Below, piece by piece: positions 46,566 to 55,241 of a stretch of DNA of 64,000 nucleotides (its first letter is position 1; every line of letters begins with the position of its first letter). Below the pieces are notes generated by a model. That model worked only from the letters and a program-made list of their open reading frames with translations, was not told the origin of the DNA and made no database searches. Both the position numbers and the translations under genes were made by a program. The DNA is from Niveispirillum irakense DSM 11586 (GTDB taxonomy: Bacteria; Pseudomonadota; Alphaproteobacteria; Azospirillales; Azospirillaceae), in assembly GCF_000429645.1 (NCBI RefSeq), contig NZ_AUCG01000016.1, positions 682,001 to 746,000 on the forward strand, given 5' to 3'.

Positions 46566-46822
46566 TTCCTGGTATCCTTCGGCGTCGTGCCCATGGCCGA
46601 CGACATTTGCGACCACATCATTTTCTGGAACTGTTCAAAGCCCTGGATACCCATGGGCAGCCAGGTCTTGAACATGGTTTCGGGGTCCATGGCAGCCAGA
46701 TTGGCGGATAACTGGTCCTGCATCTGGCGCATCAGGGCATCCTGCATCGGCTTTACATCCGGCAGGCCCAGGAAGGCCCGCGCTTCCTCTGGTGTGCAGT
46801 CGATATCGACGGTGACCTTCAT
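46562..46822 (-). CDS. DUF6489-type small protein
   Basis: An 86-residue acidic, helical protein: MKVTVDIDCTPEEARAFLGL, then PDVKPMQDALMRQMQDQLSA and MFKTWLPMGIQGFEQFQKMMWSQMSSAM. It resembles the DUF6489 family (name from memory), found next to phasin- or polyhydroxyalkanoate-related genes in some alphaproteobacteria. The ATG at 46822 follows an AGGGGG site. Its stop overlaps the ferredoxin start. The role is unknown. Confidence 0.7.
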   Translation of the reverse strand: MKVTVDIDCTPEEARAFLGLPDVKPMQDALMRQMQDQLSANLAAMDPETMFKTWLPMGIQGFEQFQKMMWSQMSSAMGTTPKDTRK

Positions 46823-46972
46823 GGTGCGGTTCCCCCTCACTGGCTGGGGCGATTTTTCCCATACCCTGACTTTGATACAAGGATAAACTACATGCTGGTC
46901 ATGCGCCTGACGCGAAAGCACGTCATCATGACCGCGTAGAGCGGGCGTGGCAGCGCCTGCAGGAGGAAAAAG

Positions 46973-49018
46973 ATGAACGTGACCGAGCATGCCCCGGTCC
47001 CCGGTAACCGGCTGGGGGAGGAAACAAGCCCCTACCTGCAGCAGCACAAGGACAATCCTGTCCATTGGCTGGCCTGGGGGCCCGATGCCCTGGCCCAAGC
47101 CCAACGGGAGAATAAGCCCATCCTGCTGTCGGTCGGCTATGCCGCCTGCCATTGGTGCCATGTGATGGCGCATGAGAGTTTTGAGAATCCCGCCATCGCC
47201 GGGCTGATGAACGATCTGTTCATCAATATCAAGGTGGACCGGGAGGAACGGCCGGAGATCGACCAGATCTATCAGCAGGCCCTGGCCCTGCTGGGGCAAC
47301 AGGGCGGTTGGCCGCTGACCATGTTCCTGACCCCCGATGGCCAGCCTTTCTGGGGTGGCACCTATTTCCCACCGGAAGGACGCTGGGGTCGCCCCGGCTT
47401 CCCGGATGTGCTGCGGGGTGTGGCCGATACTTATGCGAAGGAGCCGGACAAGGTTCAACGCAACGTCACCGCCCTGCGCGATGCCATGCTGCGACTGGCG
47501 GAAGGGCGGCCCGGCAGCGGTATCGGCCCCGATACGCTGCTGCAGGTAGCCGACCAGTTGGTGAATGAGGTAGACCCGAAATTTGGCGGCATCGGCAGCG
47601 CGCCAAAATTCCCCCAGCCCTCCATCTTCGAATTGATCTGGCGGGCCTATCGCCAGAATGGCCAGCCCCGGCTGGCCCAGGCTGTGACCCATACGCTGAC
47701 GGCCATGGCGCAGGGCGGCATCTATGATCATATCGGCGGTGGCTTTGCCCGCTATTCCACCGACGACATGTGGCTGGTGCCGCATTTCGAGAAGATGCTC
47801 TACGACAATGCCCAGCTTCTGGACCTGATGTGCTTGGTCTGGCAGGAAACACGCACGCCCCTGTTGGCCACCCGCATCACGGAGACGGCAGAGTGGGTGC
47901 TGCGGGAGATGGTGGCAGAGGGCGGTGGTTTCGCCGCCACCCTGGATGCCGACAGCGAAGGGGAAGAAGGCCGTTTCTATGTCTGGAGCGAGGCAGAAAT
48001 CCGCGGCCTGTTGGCCGCTGATGATGCTGACCTGTTCTGCCAGACCTATGGCATTGAGAAGGACGGAAACTGGGAAGGGCATAATATACCCCACCGGATC
48101 GGCCAGACCGGGTTGGGTGATGTGGATACGGAAGCCCGCCTGGACCGCTGCAGGCAGATTCTGAAGCAGACACGGGACACGCGCATCCATCCCGGCTGGG
48201 ACGATAAGGTTCTGGCAGACTGGAACGGGCTGATGATCGCCGCCCTGGCCCGCGCCGGCCTGCTGTTCGGGCGCGGAGATTGGCTGGGGGCGGCTGTCAC
48301 CGCCTTCCGCTTCGTTACCACCCATATGCGGCGCAGCGATGGAAGGCTGTATCACAGCTATCGGGAAGGGCGGGCCCGGCATGATGGCACGCTGGAAGAC
48401 CATGCCAATATGGCCCGCGCCGCCCTGGCCCTTTACGAGGTGACGGGCGAGGGGGATTATCTGGACCATGCCGTCAGTTGGGTGGGGCTGTGCCAGCGCC
48501 ATTTCCATGATGGGACGGATGGGGGCTATTTCACCACGGCGGATGATGCCACCGCCCTGATCATGCGCCCCCGTCATGCCCATGATAATGCGGTGCCTGC
48601 AGGCAATGGCACCCTGGTCGGTGTGCTGGCCCGGCTTTGGTACCAGACGGGGGAGGATGAATACCGCCGGCAGGCCGATGATCTGATCACCGCCTTTGCC
48701 GGCGAGGTGCGGCGCAATTTCTTCCCCCTGGCAACATATTTGAACGGGATCGATCTACGGCATAATGCGATCCAGCTTGTGCTGATCGGCCCGCCCGACC
48801 GGGAGGATACAAAGGCCCTGCTGGCAGAGGCGTTGCGGCCATCACTGCCCAATCTGGTGCTGACCCGGCTGTTGCCGGGTGCGGCATTGGGGCCACTTCA
48901 TCCGGCGGCGGGGAAGAATATGGTTAATGATCGTGCGACAGCTTATGTCTGCAGGCAGCAGAATTGTTCTCTCCCGGTTACCGAACCGGCTGAACTGGCC
49001 GCCTTGCTCCGCGGTTGA
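46973..49018 (+). CDS. Thioredoxin-domain protein, YyaL/DUF255 (SPATA20-like)
   Basis: A 681-residue protein. The N-terminal DUF255 thioredoxin-like domain contains [51 protein letters not shown] (a Cys-x-x-Cys pair in the usual thioredoxin position) and a [11 protein letters not shown] block. The rest is a large alpha/alpha-barrel of the six-hairpin glycosidase class ([50 protein letters not shown]). The true reaction of this family is unclear. Divergent from the DUF6489 gene. Confidence 0.9.
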   Translation: MNVTEHAPVPGNRLGEETSPYLQQHKDNPVHWLAWGPDALAQAQRENKPILLSVGYAACHWCHVMAHESFENPAIAGLMNDLFINIKVDREERPEIDQIYQQALALLGQQGGWPLTMFLTPDGQPFWGGTYFPPEGRWGRPGFPDVLRGVADTYAKEPDKVQRNVTALRDAMLRLAEGRPGSGIGPDTLLQVADQLVNEVDPKFGGIGSAPKFPQPSIFELIWRAYRQNGQPRLAQAVTHTLTAMAQGGIYDHIGGGFARYSTDDMWLVPHFEKMLYDNAQLLDLMCLVWQETRTPLLATRITETAEWVLREMVAEGGGFAATLDADSEGEEGRFYVWSEAEIRGLLAADDADLFCQTYGIEKDGNWEGHNIPHRIGQTGLGDVDTEARLDRCRQILKQTRDTRIHPGWDDKVLADWNGLMIAALARAGLLFGRGDWLGAAVTAFRFVTTHMRRSDGRLYHSYREGRARHDGTLEDHANMARAALALYEVTGEGDYLDHAVSWVGLCQRHFHDGTDGGYFTTADDATALIMRPRHAHDNAVPAGNGTLVGVLARLWYQTGEDEYRRQADDLITAFAGEVRRNFFPLATYLNGIDLRHNAIQLVLIGPPDREDTKALLAEALRPSLPNLVLTRLLPGAALGPLHPAAGKNMVNDRATAYVCRQQNCSLPVTEPAELAALLRG

Positions 49019-49123
49019 TGGCAAGGTGGAAGGCGTCTTTTAAAACAACATGGTAACGCCAACCTTTTTCCTGTGTTGGTGTTTATCATTCTCGATAAAA
49101 CCTTTGCGAACAGAGGGACTGAT

Positions 49124-49819
49124 ATGAGCGACGTGACGATCCAGGCCGGTGATGGCGGCAGCTTCAGTGCCTATCTGGCCACCCCGGCCGGGGGGAAGGG
49201 TGCGGCCATCGTGGTGATCCAGGAAATTTTTGGCGTGAATGCCAATATGCGTGCTTTGTGCGACGGCTTCGCCGCCAAAGGCTATTTCGCTATTTGCCCC
49301 GATCTGTTCTGGCGGCAGGAGCCGGGCGTACAGATCACCGATCAGAGCGAAGCGGAATGGAAGAAGGCTTTCGAACTCTACCAGGGCTTCAACGAGACGA
49401 AGGGCATTGAGGATCTGGCCGCGACGCTGGCCTTTATCCGCCAATATCCCGGTGTGACCGGCAAGGTGGGTACGGTGGGCTTCTGCCTGGGTGGCAAGCT
49501 GGCCTATCTGACGGCCACCCGTACCGATGCCGATGCCAGCGTCAGCTATTATGGCGTGGGTATTGAGAAGGATCTGGGTGAAGCATCGGCCATCGTGAAG
49601 CCGTTGCTGATGCATATTGCCGGGTCCGACGGCTTCGTGCCGGCGGAGGCGCAACAGAAGATCAGGGACACACTCGCCAACAACGCGCTGGTGGAAATCC
49701 ACACTTATCAAGGCCGTGACCATGCCTTCACCCGCATCGGCGGTGCCCATTATCATGACGAGGATGCCAAGCGGGCCCATGCCCGGACAGACGCGTTCTT
49801 CGCCAAGAACCTGGCCTGA
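49124..49819 (+). CDS. Dienelactone hydrolase family protein
   Basis: A 231-residue alpha/beta hydrolase. A nucleophilic Cys in VGFCLGGKLAY, an Asp in SDGFVPAEAQ (adjacent to the canonical position) and a His in QGRDHAFTRIGG form the likely triad. It probably hydrolyses carboxymethylenebutenolide or related lactones, or has a promiscuous esterase role. The ATG at 49124 is preferred to the upstream frame extension. A hairpin (14-bp stem, 49851-49881) follows as part of the copy-B element. Confidence 0.88.
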   Translation: MSDVTIQAGDGGSFSAYLATPAGGKGAAIVVIQEIFGVNANMRALCDGFAAKGYFAICPDLFWRQEPGVQITDQSEAEWKKAFELYQGFNETKGIEDLAATLAFIRQYPGVTGKVGTVGFCLGGKLAYLTATRTDADASVSYYGVGIEKDLGEASAIVKPLLMHIAGSDGFVPAEAQQKIRDTLANNALVEIHTYQGRDHAFTRIGGAHYHDEDAKRAHARTDAFFAKNLA

Positions 49820-49850
49820 TCCTGCCCCACAATCGCATCACGTCCGCGAC

Positions 49851-49988
49851 AGGAAAGATTGACCACTGGTCAATCTTTCCTGTCCCCTCAATCGCCGGCG
49901 CCAGCATCCGCTGGCTTGGCTGACGCGGCACAAGCCGCGCGGTGGCAGTCGCCGCCGTACCAACGGTCATGAATTATGACCATTGGTA
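49851..49988. repeat. Hairpin-core-hairpin mosaic intergenic element, copy B
   Basis: A 14-bp perfect hairpin (49851-49881), then a GC-rich core containing CCCCTCA, CGCCGG, GCTTGGCT and GTCGCCG blocks, then a near-perfect 13-bp hairpin (49958-49988). The core matches the core of copy A (26391-26538) in order and spacing, while the hairpins differ in sequence. Confidence 0.55.
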
Positions 49989-49998
49989 TCATATCGCG

Positions 49999-50029
49999 AA
50001 AGGCCCGCCCCTCCGGCGGGCCTTTTTTC
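49999..50029 (+). terminator. Hairpin terminator just upstream of qor
   Basis: An 11-bp stem AAAGGCCCGCC (49999-50009) pairs with GGCGGGCCTTT (50015-50025), followed by TTT. It ends 14 bases before the qor start codon, leaving little room for a separate promoter. Confidence 0.88.
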
Positions 50030-50042
50030 TGGGAGACAGAAC

Positions 50043-51020
50043 ATGACCCATGCCATCCGCGTCCATGCCCATGGGGGTCCGGAAATGCTCCGTTGGGAGC
50101 CGGTGGAAATCGGCCAGCCCGGCCCCGGCGAGGCTCTGATCCGTCACACGATGGTCGGACTGAACTTCATTGATGTCTATTTCCGCACCGGCCTGTATCA
50201 GCCCCCAAGCCTGCCTTTCACCCCCGGTATGGAAGGGGCGGGCGTGGTAGAAGCGGTGGGCCCCGGTGTTGCCGATCTCGCCCCCGGTGACCGCGTTGGC
50301 TATGGCAGCGCACCGCTCGGCGCCTATGGGGAGAAACGGCTGATCCCGGCTGATCGGCTGATCAAACTGCCCGACTGGCTGGATGACCTTACCGCTGCAG
50401 GCCTGTTGCTGCAGGGACTGACCGCGCAATATCTGCTGCGGCAAACCTATACCGTGAAAGCCGGCGAAACGATCCTGATCCATGCTGCTGCCGGCGGTGT
50501 GGGTCTGCTGGTCTGCCAATGGGCGCATGCCCTGGGCGCCACCGTCATCGGCACCGTGGGAAGTGAAGAGAAGGCGGCCTTAGCCCGCGCCCATGGCTGT
50601 GACCATACGATCCTGTACCGGGATGAAGATGTCGTGGCCCGCGTCCGCGCCATTACCGATGGCAGGGGCGTGGACGTGGTTTATGACAGTGTTGGCAAGG
50701 ATATGTTTGACCGCAGCCTGGATTGTCTGAAACGGCGGGGGCTGATGGTCAGCTTCGGCAATAGCAGCGGGCCGGTGCCGCCCTTCGATATTTCCCTGCT
50801 GAACAAGAAGGGGGGCCTGTTCATCACCCGCCCCTCCATCGGCCATTATGCCGGTACCAGGGCTGAGTTGCTGGCCATGGCCGATGACCTGTTCGATGTT
50901 GTGGGAAGCGGCAAGGTGAAGGTTAATGTGAACCAGAGCTTCCCCCTGCGCGATGCCGCTGAAGCCCATCGCGCATTGGAAAGCCGTCAGACGACAGGTG
51001 CCACCGTTCTGGTGGTGTGA
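50043..51020 (+). CDS. qor: NADPH:quinone oxidoreductase (zeta-crystallin type)
   Basis: A 325-residue zinc-free medium-chain reductase. N-terminal GroES-like domain (PFTPGMEGAGVVEAVGPGVADLAPGDRV), then the Rossmann domain AAAGGVGLLVCQWAHALGATVIGTVGSEEK. NADPH-specific quinone reduction is the family role. The ATG at 50043 has a GGGAGA site within 8 bases. Because a terminator hairpin immediately precedes it, the gene may depend on read-through or an attenuator-like switch. Confidence 0.94.
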   Translation: MTHAIRVHAHGGPEMLRWEPVEIGQPGPGEALIRHTMVGLNFIDVYFRTGLYQPPSLPFTPGMEGAGVVEAVGPGVADLAPGDRVGYGSAPLGAYGEKRLIPADRLIKLPDWLDDLTAAGLLLQGLTAQYLLRQTYTVKAGETILIHAAAGGVGLLVCQWAHALGATVIGTVGSEEKAALARAHGCDHTILYRDEDVVARVRAITDGRGVDVVYDSVGKDMFDRSLDCLKRRGLMVSFGNSSGPVPPFDISLLNKKGGLFITRPSIGHYAGTRAELLAMADDLFDVVGSGKVKVNVNQSFPLRDAAEAHRALESRQTTGATVLVV

Positions 51021-51036
51021 GGCCCAAACTCACCCG

Positions 51037-51052
51037 TGTTTCACGTGGAACA
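51037..51052. promoter_or_regulatory. parS-like site between qor and dnaQ
   Basis: TGTTTCACGTGGAACA is a hybrid of the two other sites, with one asymmetric position. It lies between the qor stop and the dnaQ stop, in convergent intergenic space, the most neutral location of the three. Confidence 0.85.
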
Positions 51053-51730
51053 TCACTCTGCCAGCCAAAGCGGGGCTTTCATCCCCTTGATGAAAGCCTC
51101 ATGCGCCGCCAGTTCTTCCGCCGTCGGTGCATGGGGTCGGGCAGGGCGGACAGGGCGGCTGATCACGGTCTGCTGAACCTCAACCTGGATCGACTGGCCG
51201 GCCCCCAGGACCAGATCGGGCTGCCGCCCGCCCATCAGTTCCAGATAAACCTCGGCCAGTAATTCGGCGTCCAGCAGCGCGCCATGCAGGGTGCGGTTGG
51301 AATTGTCGATCTCAAACCGACGGCACAGCGCGTCCAGGCTGGCCGCCGCACCGGGAAAGCGGCGCCGGGCAATCTTGACCGTATCGGTGACCGGATTGGT
51401 CAGCTTGGGCATACCCAGCCGCGCCAGCTCCGCATTCAAAAAGCCCATATCGAAGGTGGCATTGTGGATCACCAGCGGGCTGTCCGCGATGAAATCCAGG
51501 AAGTCGCCCACCACGGCGGCAAAGATCGGCTTATCAGCCAGGAAGGTGGCGGAAAGGCCGTGAACCGCCTCCGCCTCTGCCGGCATATCGCGTTCCGGGT
51601 TGATATAGACATGATAATGCCGGCCCGTGGCGACATGGTTGATCGTTTCCACACAGCCAATTTCCACCAGCCTGTCCCCGTTCAGCGCATCCAGGCCGGT
51701 GGTTTCGGTATCAAGAATGATCTCACGCAT
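51053..51730 (-). CDS. dnaQ: DNA polymerase III, epsilon subunit
   Basis: A 225-residue proofreading exonuclease. Exo I is ILDTETTGLDALNGDRLVEIGCVE, Exo II is VIHNATFDMGFLNAEL, Exo III is LHGALLDAELLAEVYLELMGG. The ATG at 51730 lies inside the reading frame of coaE, with a small overlap. It is the last gene of the series ppsR-maf-aroE-coaE-dnaQ that runs away from the origin. Confidence 0.97.
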   Translation of the reverse strand: MREIILDTETTGLDALNGDRLVEIGCVETINHVATGRHYHVYINPERDMPAEAEAVHGLSATFLADKPIFAAVVGDFLDFIADSPLVIHNATFDMGFLNAELARLGMPKLTNPVTDTVKIARRRFPGAAASLDALCRRFEIDNSNRTLHGALLDAELLAEVYLELMGGRQPDLVLGAGQSIQVEVQQTVISRPVRPARPHAPTAEELAAHEAFIKGMKAPLWLAE

Positions 51731-52397
51731 GGGGCGGTTTCCAGCGACGGGCAAGAGAAGGCGTATCGAAGCGGGGCCGCTGGCGTGGTGGCCAGATGCG
51801 GCCCTGCTGCTGACGGCGCAGCAAAGTGACGATCCGCTGCAGATGTTGCAAGGTGAAGTGTCGGCCAAGGCCGGTGGGAATAACGAAATCAGCCAATTGC
51901 CGTTTCATCACATCCGGCATCTGCCGGGCCAGGATATGGTTGAACTTTTCCACCGTCATCCCCGGACGGGCCAGGACACGGGCGCGCTGCAGGGAAGGGG
52001 GAGCGGTAACGACAGCGATATAATCCACCCGTTTCCAGCCCCCCCCTTCAAACAGCAGGGGCACATCCATCACCACAAGCGGCACGCCACGCCGCGCCTG
52101 CTGAACCAGAAAGGCACGGGATTGTTGCTGGACCAGCGGATGCACAGCCGCTTCCAGCCGGCGCATCGCCGCCGTGTCCCCCAGAACTACCCGTCCCAAG
52201 GCCGCGCGATCCACAGCCCCATCCCGAATGACGGATGGAAACAGCTTGGCGATGACCGGCACCGCCGCACCCCCTTGGCGATAAAGGGCGTGAACGGCGG
52301 CATCGGCGTCATGCACGGGGCATCCCAGGCCCCGCAGCATGGACGCCGCCGTTGATTTACCCATGCCGATGGAACCGGTCAGCCCCAGAACAATCAT
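51723..52397 (-). CDS. coaE: Dephospho-CoA kinase
   Basis: A 224-residue P-loop kinase of the last step of coenzyme A synthesis. It begins MIVLGLTGSIGMGKSTAASMLRGLGCPVHDADAAVHALY, the Walker A and Asp region. LEAAVHPLVQQQ and MDVPLLFEGGGWKRVDYIAVVTAPPSLQRARVLAR are present. It overlaps aroE by ATGA and dnaQ by 8 bases. Confidence 0.96.
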   Translation of the reverse strand: MIVLGLTGSIGMGKSTAASMLRGLGCPVHDADAAVHALYRQGGAAVPVIAKLFPSVIRDGAVDRAALGRVVLGDTAAMRRLEAAVHPLVQQQSRAFLVQQARRGVPLVVMDVPLLFEGGGWKRVDYIAVVTAPPSLQRARVLARPGMTVEKFNHILARQMPDVMKRQLADFVIPTGLGRHFTLQHLQRIVTLLRRQQQGRIWPPRQRPRFDTPSLARRWKPPHA

Positions 52398-53239
52398 GCC
52401 GACCCCAGCACATGGGTGCGCAGCGCATCCGTCACCGCCGGGTCCACACCGAACCAGGCATGAAAGCCGGGCCGAGCCTGATGCAGCAACATGCCCAACC
52501 CATCCACGACCGGGTTTCCGCGCGCGGCAGCGACGGCCAGCAGGGGGGTGGTCAGCGGGGTATAGACGATATCCGTCACCAGGGCCGAGACGGGCAGGGC
52601 GGACAGGTTAATCTCCAGCGGTGGGTGACCGTCCATGCCCTGTGTGGTGGTATTGACCAGCAGGCCCGCCCCTTCCAGGGCGGCATCGCGTTCCGTCCAG
52701 TCAAAGACCTGCAGACGCGGATCACCAATCTCCGCGGCCAGTTCCTCCGCCCGGGCCCGGGTCCGGTTCAACAGGCGGATCACCGGCGCCCCTTCGTCCA
52801 GCAGGGCAATCAGGATGGCCCGCGCCGCGCCACCGGCCCCCAGCACCACAGCCGGCGCCATCTGCGCGGACCAGGTGACAGGCGCGCCGGCAATCAGGTT
52901 TTCCCAGAAACCGAACGCATCGGTATTGCGACCTTCCAGCGTGCCATCGGCATGGACGATAATCGTGTTCACCGCACCGATACGCTTAGCCACGGGATGC
53001 AGATGATCCACCAGTTGGAAGGCGGCCTCCTTGTGGGGCACGGTGACATTGCAGCCCATGAAGCCCAGGGCGGGCAGGGCACGGATTGCCTGCTCGATCC
53101 GATCGGGCGACACGGCCAGCGGCACATAGGCCCCGTCAATTCCATACTGGTTCAGCCAGAATCCGTGCAGCACCGGGCTGCGGGAATGGCCGACCGGCCA
53201 GCCCATCACCCCCGCCAGCAGACCTTTGCCGGTCAACAT
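52394..53239 (-). CDS. aroE: Shikimate 5-dehydrogenase
   Basis: A 281-residue NADP-dependent enzyme of the shikimate pathway. GVMGWPVGHSRSPVLHGFWLNQYG is the shikimate-binding motif and VTVPHKEAAFQL holds the catalytic Lys. VLGAGGAARAILIALLDEGA is the nucleotide-binding loop. It is coupled to coaE and follows maf after 29 bases. Confidence 0.96.
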   Translation of the reverse strand: MLTGKGLLAGVMGWPVGHSRSPVLHGFWLNQYGIDGAYVPLAVSPDRIEQAIRALPALGFMGCNVTVPHKEAAFQLVDHLHPVAKRIGAVNTIIVHADGTLEGRNTDAFGFWENLIAGAPVTWSAQMAPAVVLGAGGAARAILIALLDEGAPVIRLLNRTRARAEELAAEIGDPRLQVFDWTERDAALEGAGLLVNTTTQGMDGHPPLEINLSALPVSALVTDIVYTPLTTPLLAVAAARGNPVVDGLGMLLHQARPGFHAWFGVDPAVTDALRTHVLGSA

Positions 53240-53268
53240 CTCAAATCCCCTATCAACAGGCTTATCAA

Positions 53269-53886
53269 TCAGGCCGGCAGCAGCCGGCGCACACGCAGGA
53301 AATCCAGCAGCGGTAACAAGGGCAGACCCTGAATGGTGAAATGGTCGCCCTGGATCCGGTTGAAAAGCTGAGCGCCCAACCCTTCCACCATATAGGCGCC
53401 GGCACAGCCCAGCACCGCATCACCCGCCGCGTCCAGATAGCGATCAATAAACGCATCGGATAAGGACCGCATAGTCAGGCTGGCCTGACCGATATGGTGC
53501 CAGACGCGGGCGCCATTATGGAAAACGACGACGGCGGAATAAAGCGTGTGGGTCCGCCCCGACAGTCGGCGCAAATGGTCAGCGGCATCCGCCCGGTTCA
53601 CCGGCTTGTCAAACCAGTGCCCGTCACATTCCAGCATCTGGTCAGCGCCGATAATATAGGGGCCAGTATATTTGCGGGCGAGCTTGGAGGCTTTCAGATC
53701 GGCCAGCGCTTCCGCCACTTCAGACGGGCGCATGCCGGCGGCACGGCCGGCATGCTTCATCTCATCCTCATCCACCCGTGCCGGCTCGGCATGAACCTCA
53801 ATGCCGGCCGCTTCCAGCATAAGGCGGCGGGACGGGCTGGCCGACGCCAGGATCACCGGCTCCGATGACAGGAAGGCGCTCATCAT
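53269..53886 (-). CDS. maf: Maf-like nucleoside triphosphate pyrophosphatase
   Basis: A 205-residue Maf/YceF-type protein. LASASPSRRLMLEAAGIEVHAEPARVDE is the N-terminal signature, and IGADQMLECDGHWFDKP with the SGRTHTLYSAV block follow. Maf proteins hydrolyse modified or canonical nucleoside triphosphates and prevent misincorporation. The ATG pair at 53886/53883 overlaps the ppsR stop. It lies between ppsR and aroE. Confidence 0.95.
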   Translation of the reverse strand: MMSAFLSSEPVILASASPSRRLMLEAAGIEVHAEPARVDEDEMKHAGRAAGMRPSEVAEALADLKASKLARKYTGPYIIGADQMLECDGHWFDKPVNRADAADHLRRLSGRTHTLYSAVVVFHNGARVWHHIGQASLTMRSLSDAFIDRYLDAAGDAVLGCAGAYMVEGLGAQLFNRIQGDHFTIQGLPLLPLLDFLRVRRLLPA

Positions 53887-54851
53887 TCTTGCTCTTCGGT
53901 CTTGGGGGGAAGGGTCTGGTCCGAGGCAAGGGGCAGGGATTGGGCCGCGGCCTTGGCCATCTGTGCCATCTGCGGACGCCGTCGGGCCAGGATCATCATC
54001 ACTTCCGCCGCTGTCTCCTCAATCGACCGACGGGTCACGTCAATAACCGGCCAGCCCTTGCGGGTATAGAGGCGGCGGGCCTCCATCAACTCATCCCGGA
54101 CCTTTTCCGGATCGGTGTAGTTGGTGTCGTCACCCTGGTTCAACAGGCGCAGGCGGTTACGACGGATCTGGACCAGCCGCTCAGCATCCTTGGTCAGGCC
54201 GACAATCAGCGGCCGGGTCAACTGGTCCAGCTCCGTCGGCAGGGGACATCCGGGCACATAGGGGATGTTCGCCGCCTTCACCCCGCGATTGGCCAGATAG
54301 ATGCAGGTCGGCGTCTTCGACGTGCGGCTGACGCCAACCAGAATGACATCGGCATCGTGCAGACCCCAGGCGCTTTGCCCGTCATCATGGTTGAGCGCGA
54401 AATCCATCGCGTCGATGCGGTCAAAATATTCCGCCGTCAACGCATGCTGGCGACCGGGCTTGCTCTGGCTCTGCAGGCCGAGGAAGGCGGCCAGCGCGTT
54501 GATCAGCGGGTCCAGCACGGAGATGCAGGGAATGGCCAGTTCGCGGCAGGTATCCTGCAGGCGGTGGCGCAGCTTTTCATTCACCAGGGTGAACATGACC
54601 AGACCGGGATTTTCCCGGATACCCTCCACCACCATGTCCAACTGGCGTTCGGTCCGGACCAGATTCCAGAAATGCTCGATCGGCTCGGCATGGTCGAACT
54701 GGCTGGTACAGGCGCGCGCCACGGAATTGATCGTCTCACCCGTCGCATCAGAGACCAGATGCAGGTGAAAAACCTTCACCTGGCCTTGCAGGTCAGCCCG
54801 GGGGGGACGGGGCGGGGGGGGTGGAAAGGGGGGCGGAGGGGTTGTGGGCAT
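53883..54851 (-). CDS. ppsR: Pyruvate, water dikinase regulatory protein (DUF299/PPSR type)
   Basis: A bifunctional kinase/phosphorylase of the DUF299 family that controls PEP synthase or PPDK by ADP-dependent phosphorylation. FHLHLVSDATGETINSVARA opens the family domain, GVSRTSKTPTCIYLANRG is the P-loop, and IDVTRRSIEETAAEVM closes it. The ATG at 54851 would add a Pro-rich run (TPPPPFPPPPPRPPRAD) before the domain, and starts at 54923/54935 are also open; the true N terminus is uncertain. It is the first gene left of oriC. Confidence 0.94.
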   Translation of the reverse strand: MPTTPPPPFPPPPPRPPRADLQGQVKVFHLHLVSDATGETINSVARACTSQFDHAEPIEHFWNLVRTERQLDMVVEGIRENPGLVMFTLVNEKLRHRLQDTCRELAIPCISVLDPLINALAAFLGLQSQSKPGRQHALTAEYFDRIDAMDFALNHDDGQSAWGLHDADVILVGVSRTSKTPTCIYLANRGVKAANIPYVPGCPLPTELDQLTRPLIVGLTKDAERLVQIRRNRLRLLNQGDDTNYTDPEKVRDELMEARRLYTRKGWPVIDVTRRSIEETAAEVMMILARRRPQMAQMAKAAAQSLPLASDQTLPPKTEEQE

Positions 54852-55020
54852 CTTTGGGGACCAATATGGAAGAAGCAGGCATTTACGGGTAACCGGCCTT
54901 TTTGATCCCTGGCAAGCAGCCATTTTACCGCCCACTTGCCGGCTTGCGGATTAACCGTGCGGGTTTGGGCTGGAATCAAGGACGAATCACTTTTCCCATT
55001 GACTCTATCCCCAAAATCCA

Positions 55021-55241
55021 ACCTGTCCCGAAAGCCAGAGAAACTGCGGCTTACAAACTGTATGTACGCATGTTTTTCCACAGAAGTTTTCCACATGTGT
55101 GGACCCATCCCCGATCTGTGGACAAATATGCGGACAAACATGAATTCCCGTTATCCACAGGCCCTACTTCATCTCCAATAAACTTTCTAAAAAAGTACAA
55201 TAGAATAGAAGGGCATGGGATAAGGTCGCCAAACCGGTTTC
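55021..55241. promoter_or_regulatory. Chromosomal replication origin (oriC)
   Basis: Five DnaA-box-like 9-mers are seen within 90 bases: TTTTCCACA at 55074-55082 and 55087-55095, TTATCCACA (consensus) at 55151-55159, and in reverse TGTGGACAA at 55117-55125 and the weaker TGTGGACCC at 55098-55106. An AT-rich stretch at about 55178-55209 is a candidate unwinding element. The region lies between ppsR and hemE, matching the Caulobacter origin neighbourhood, and the genes on both sides run outward. Confidence 0.93.

Noticed and set aside
46823-48583. Upstream extension of the DUF6489 frame to 673 codons
   Set aside because: Only the final 86 codons have protein-like family character; the rest is antisense to the DUF255 gene.
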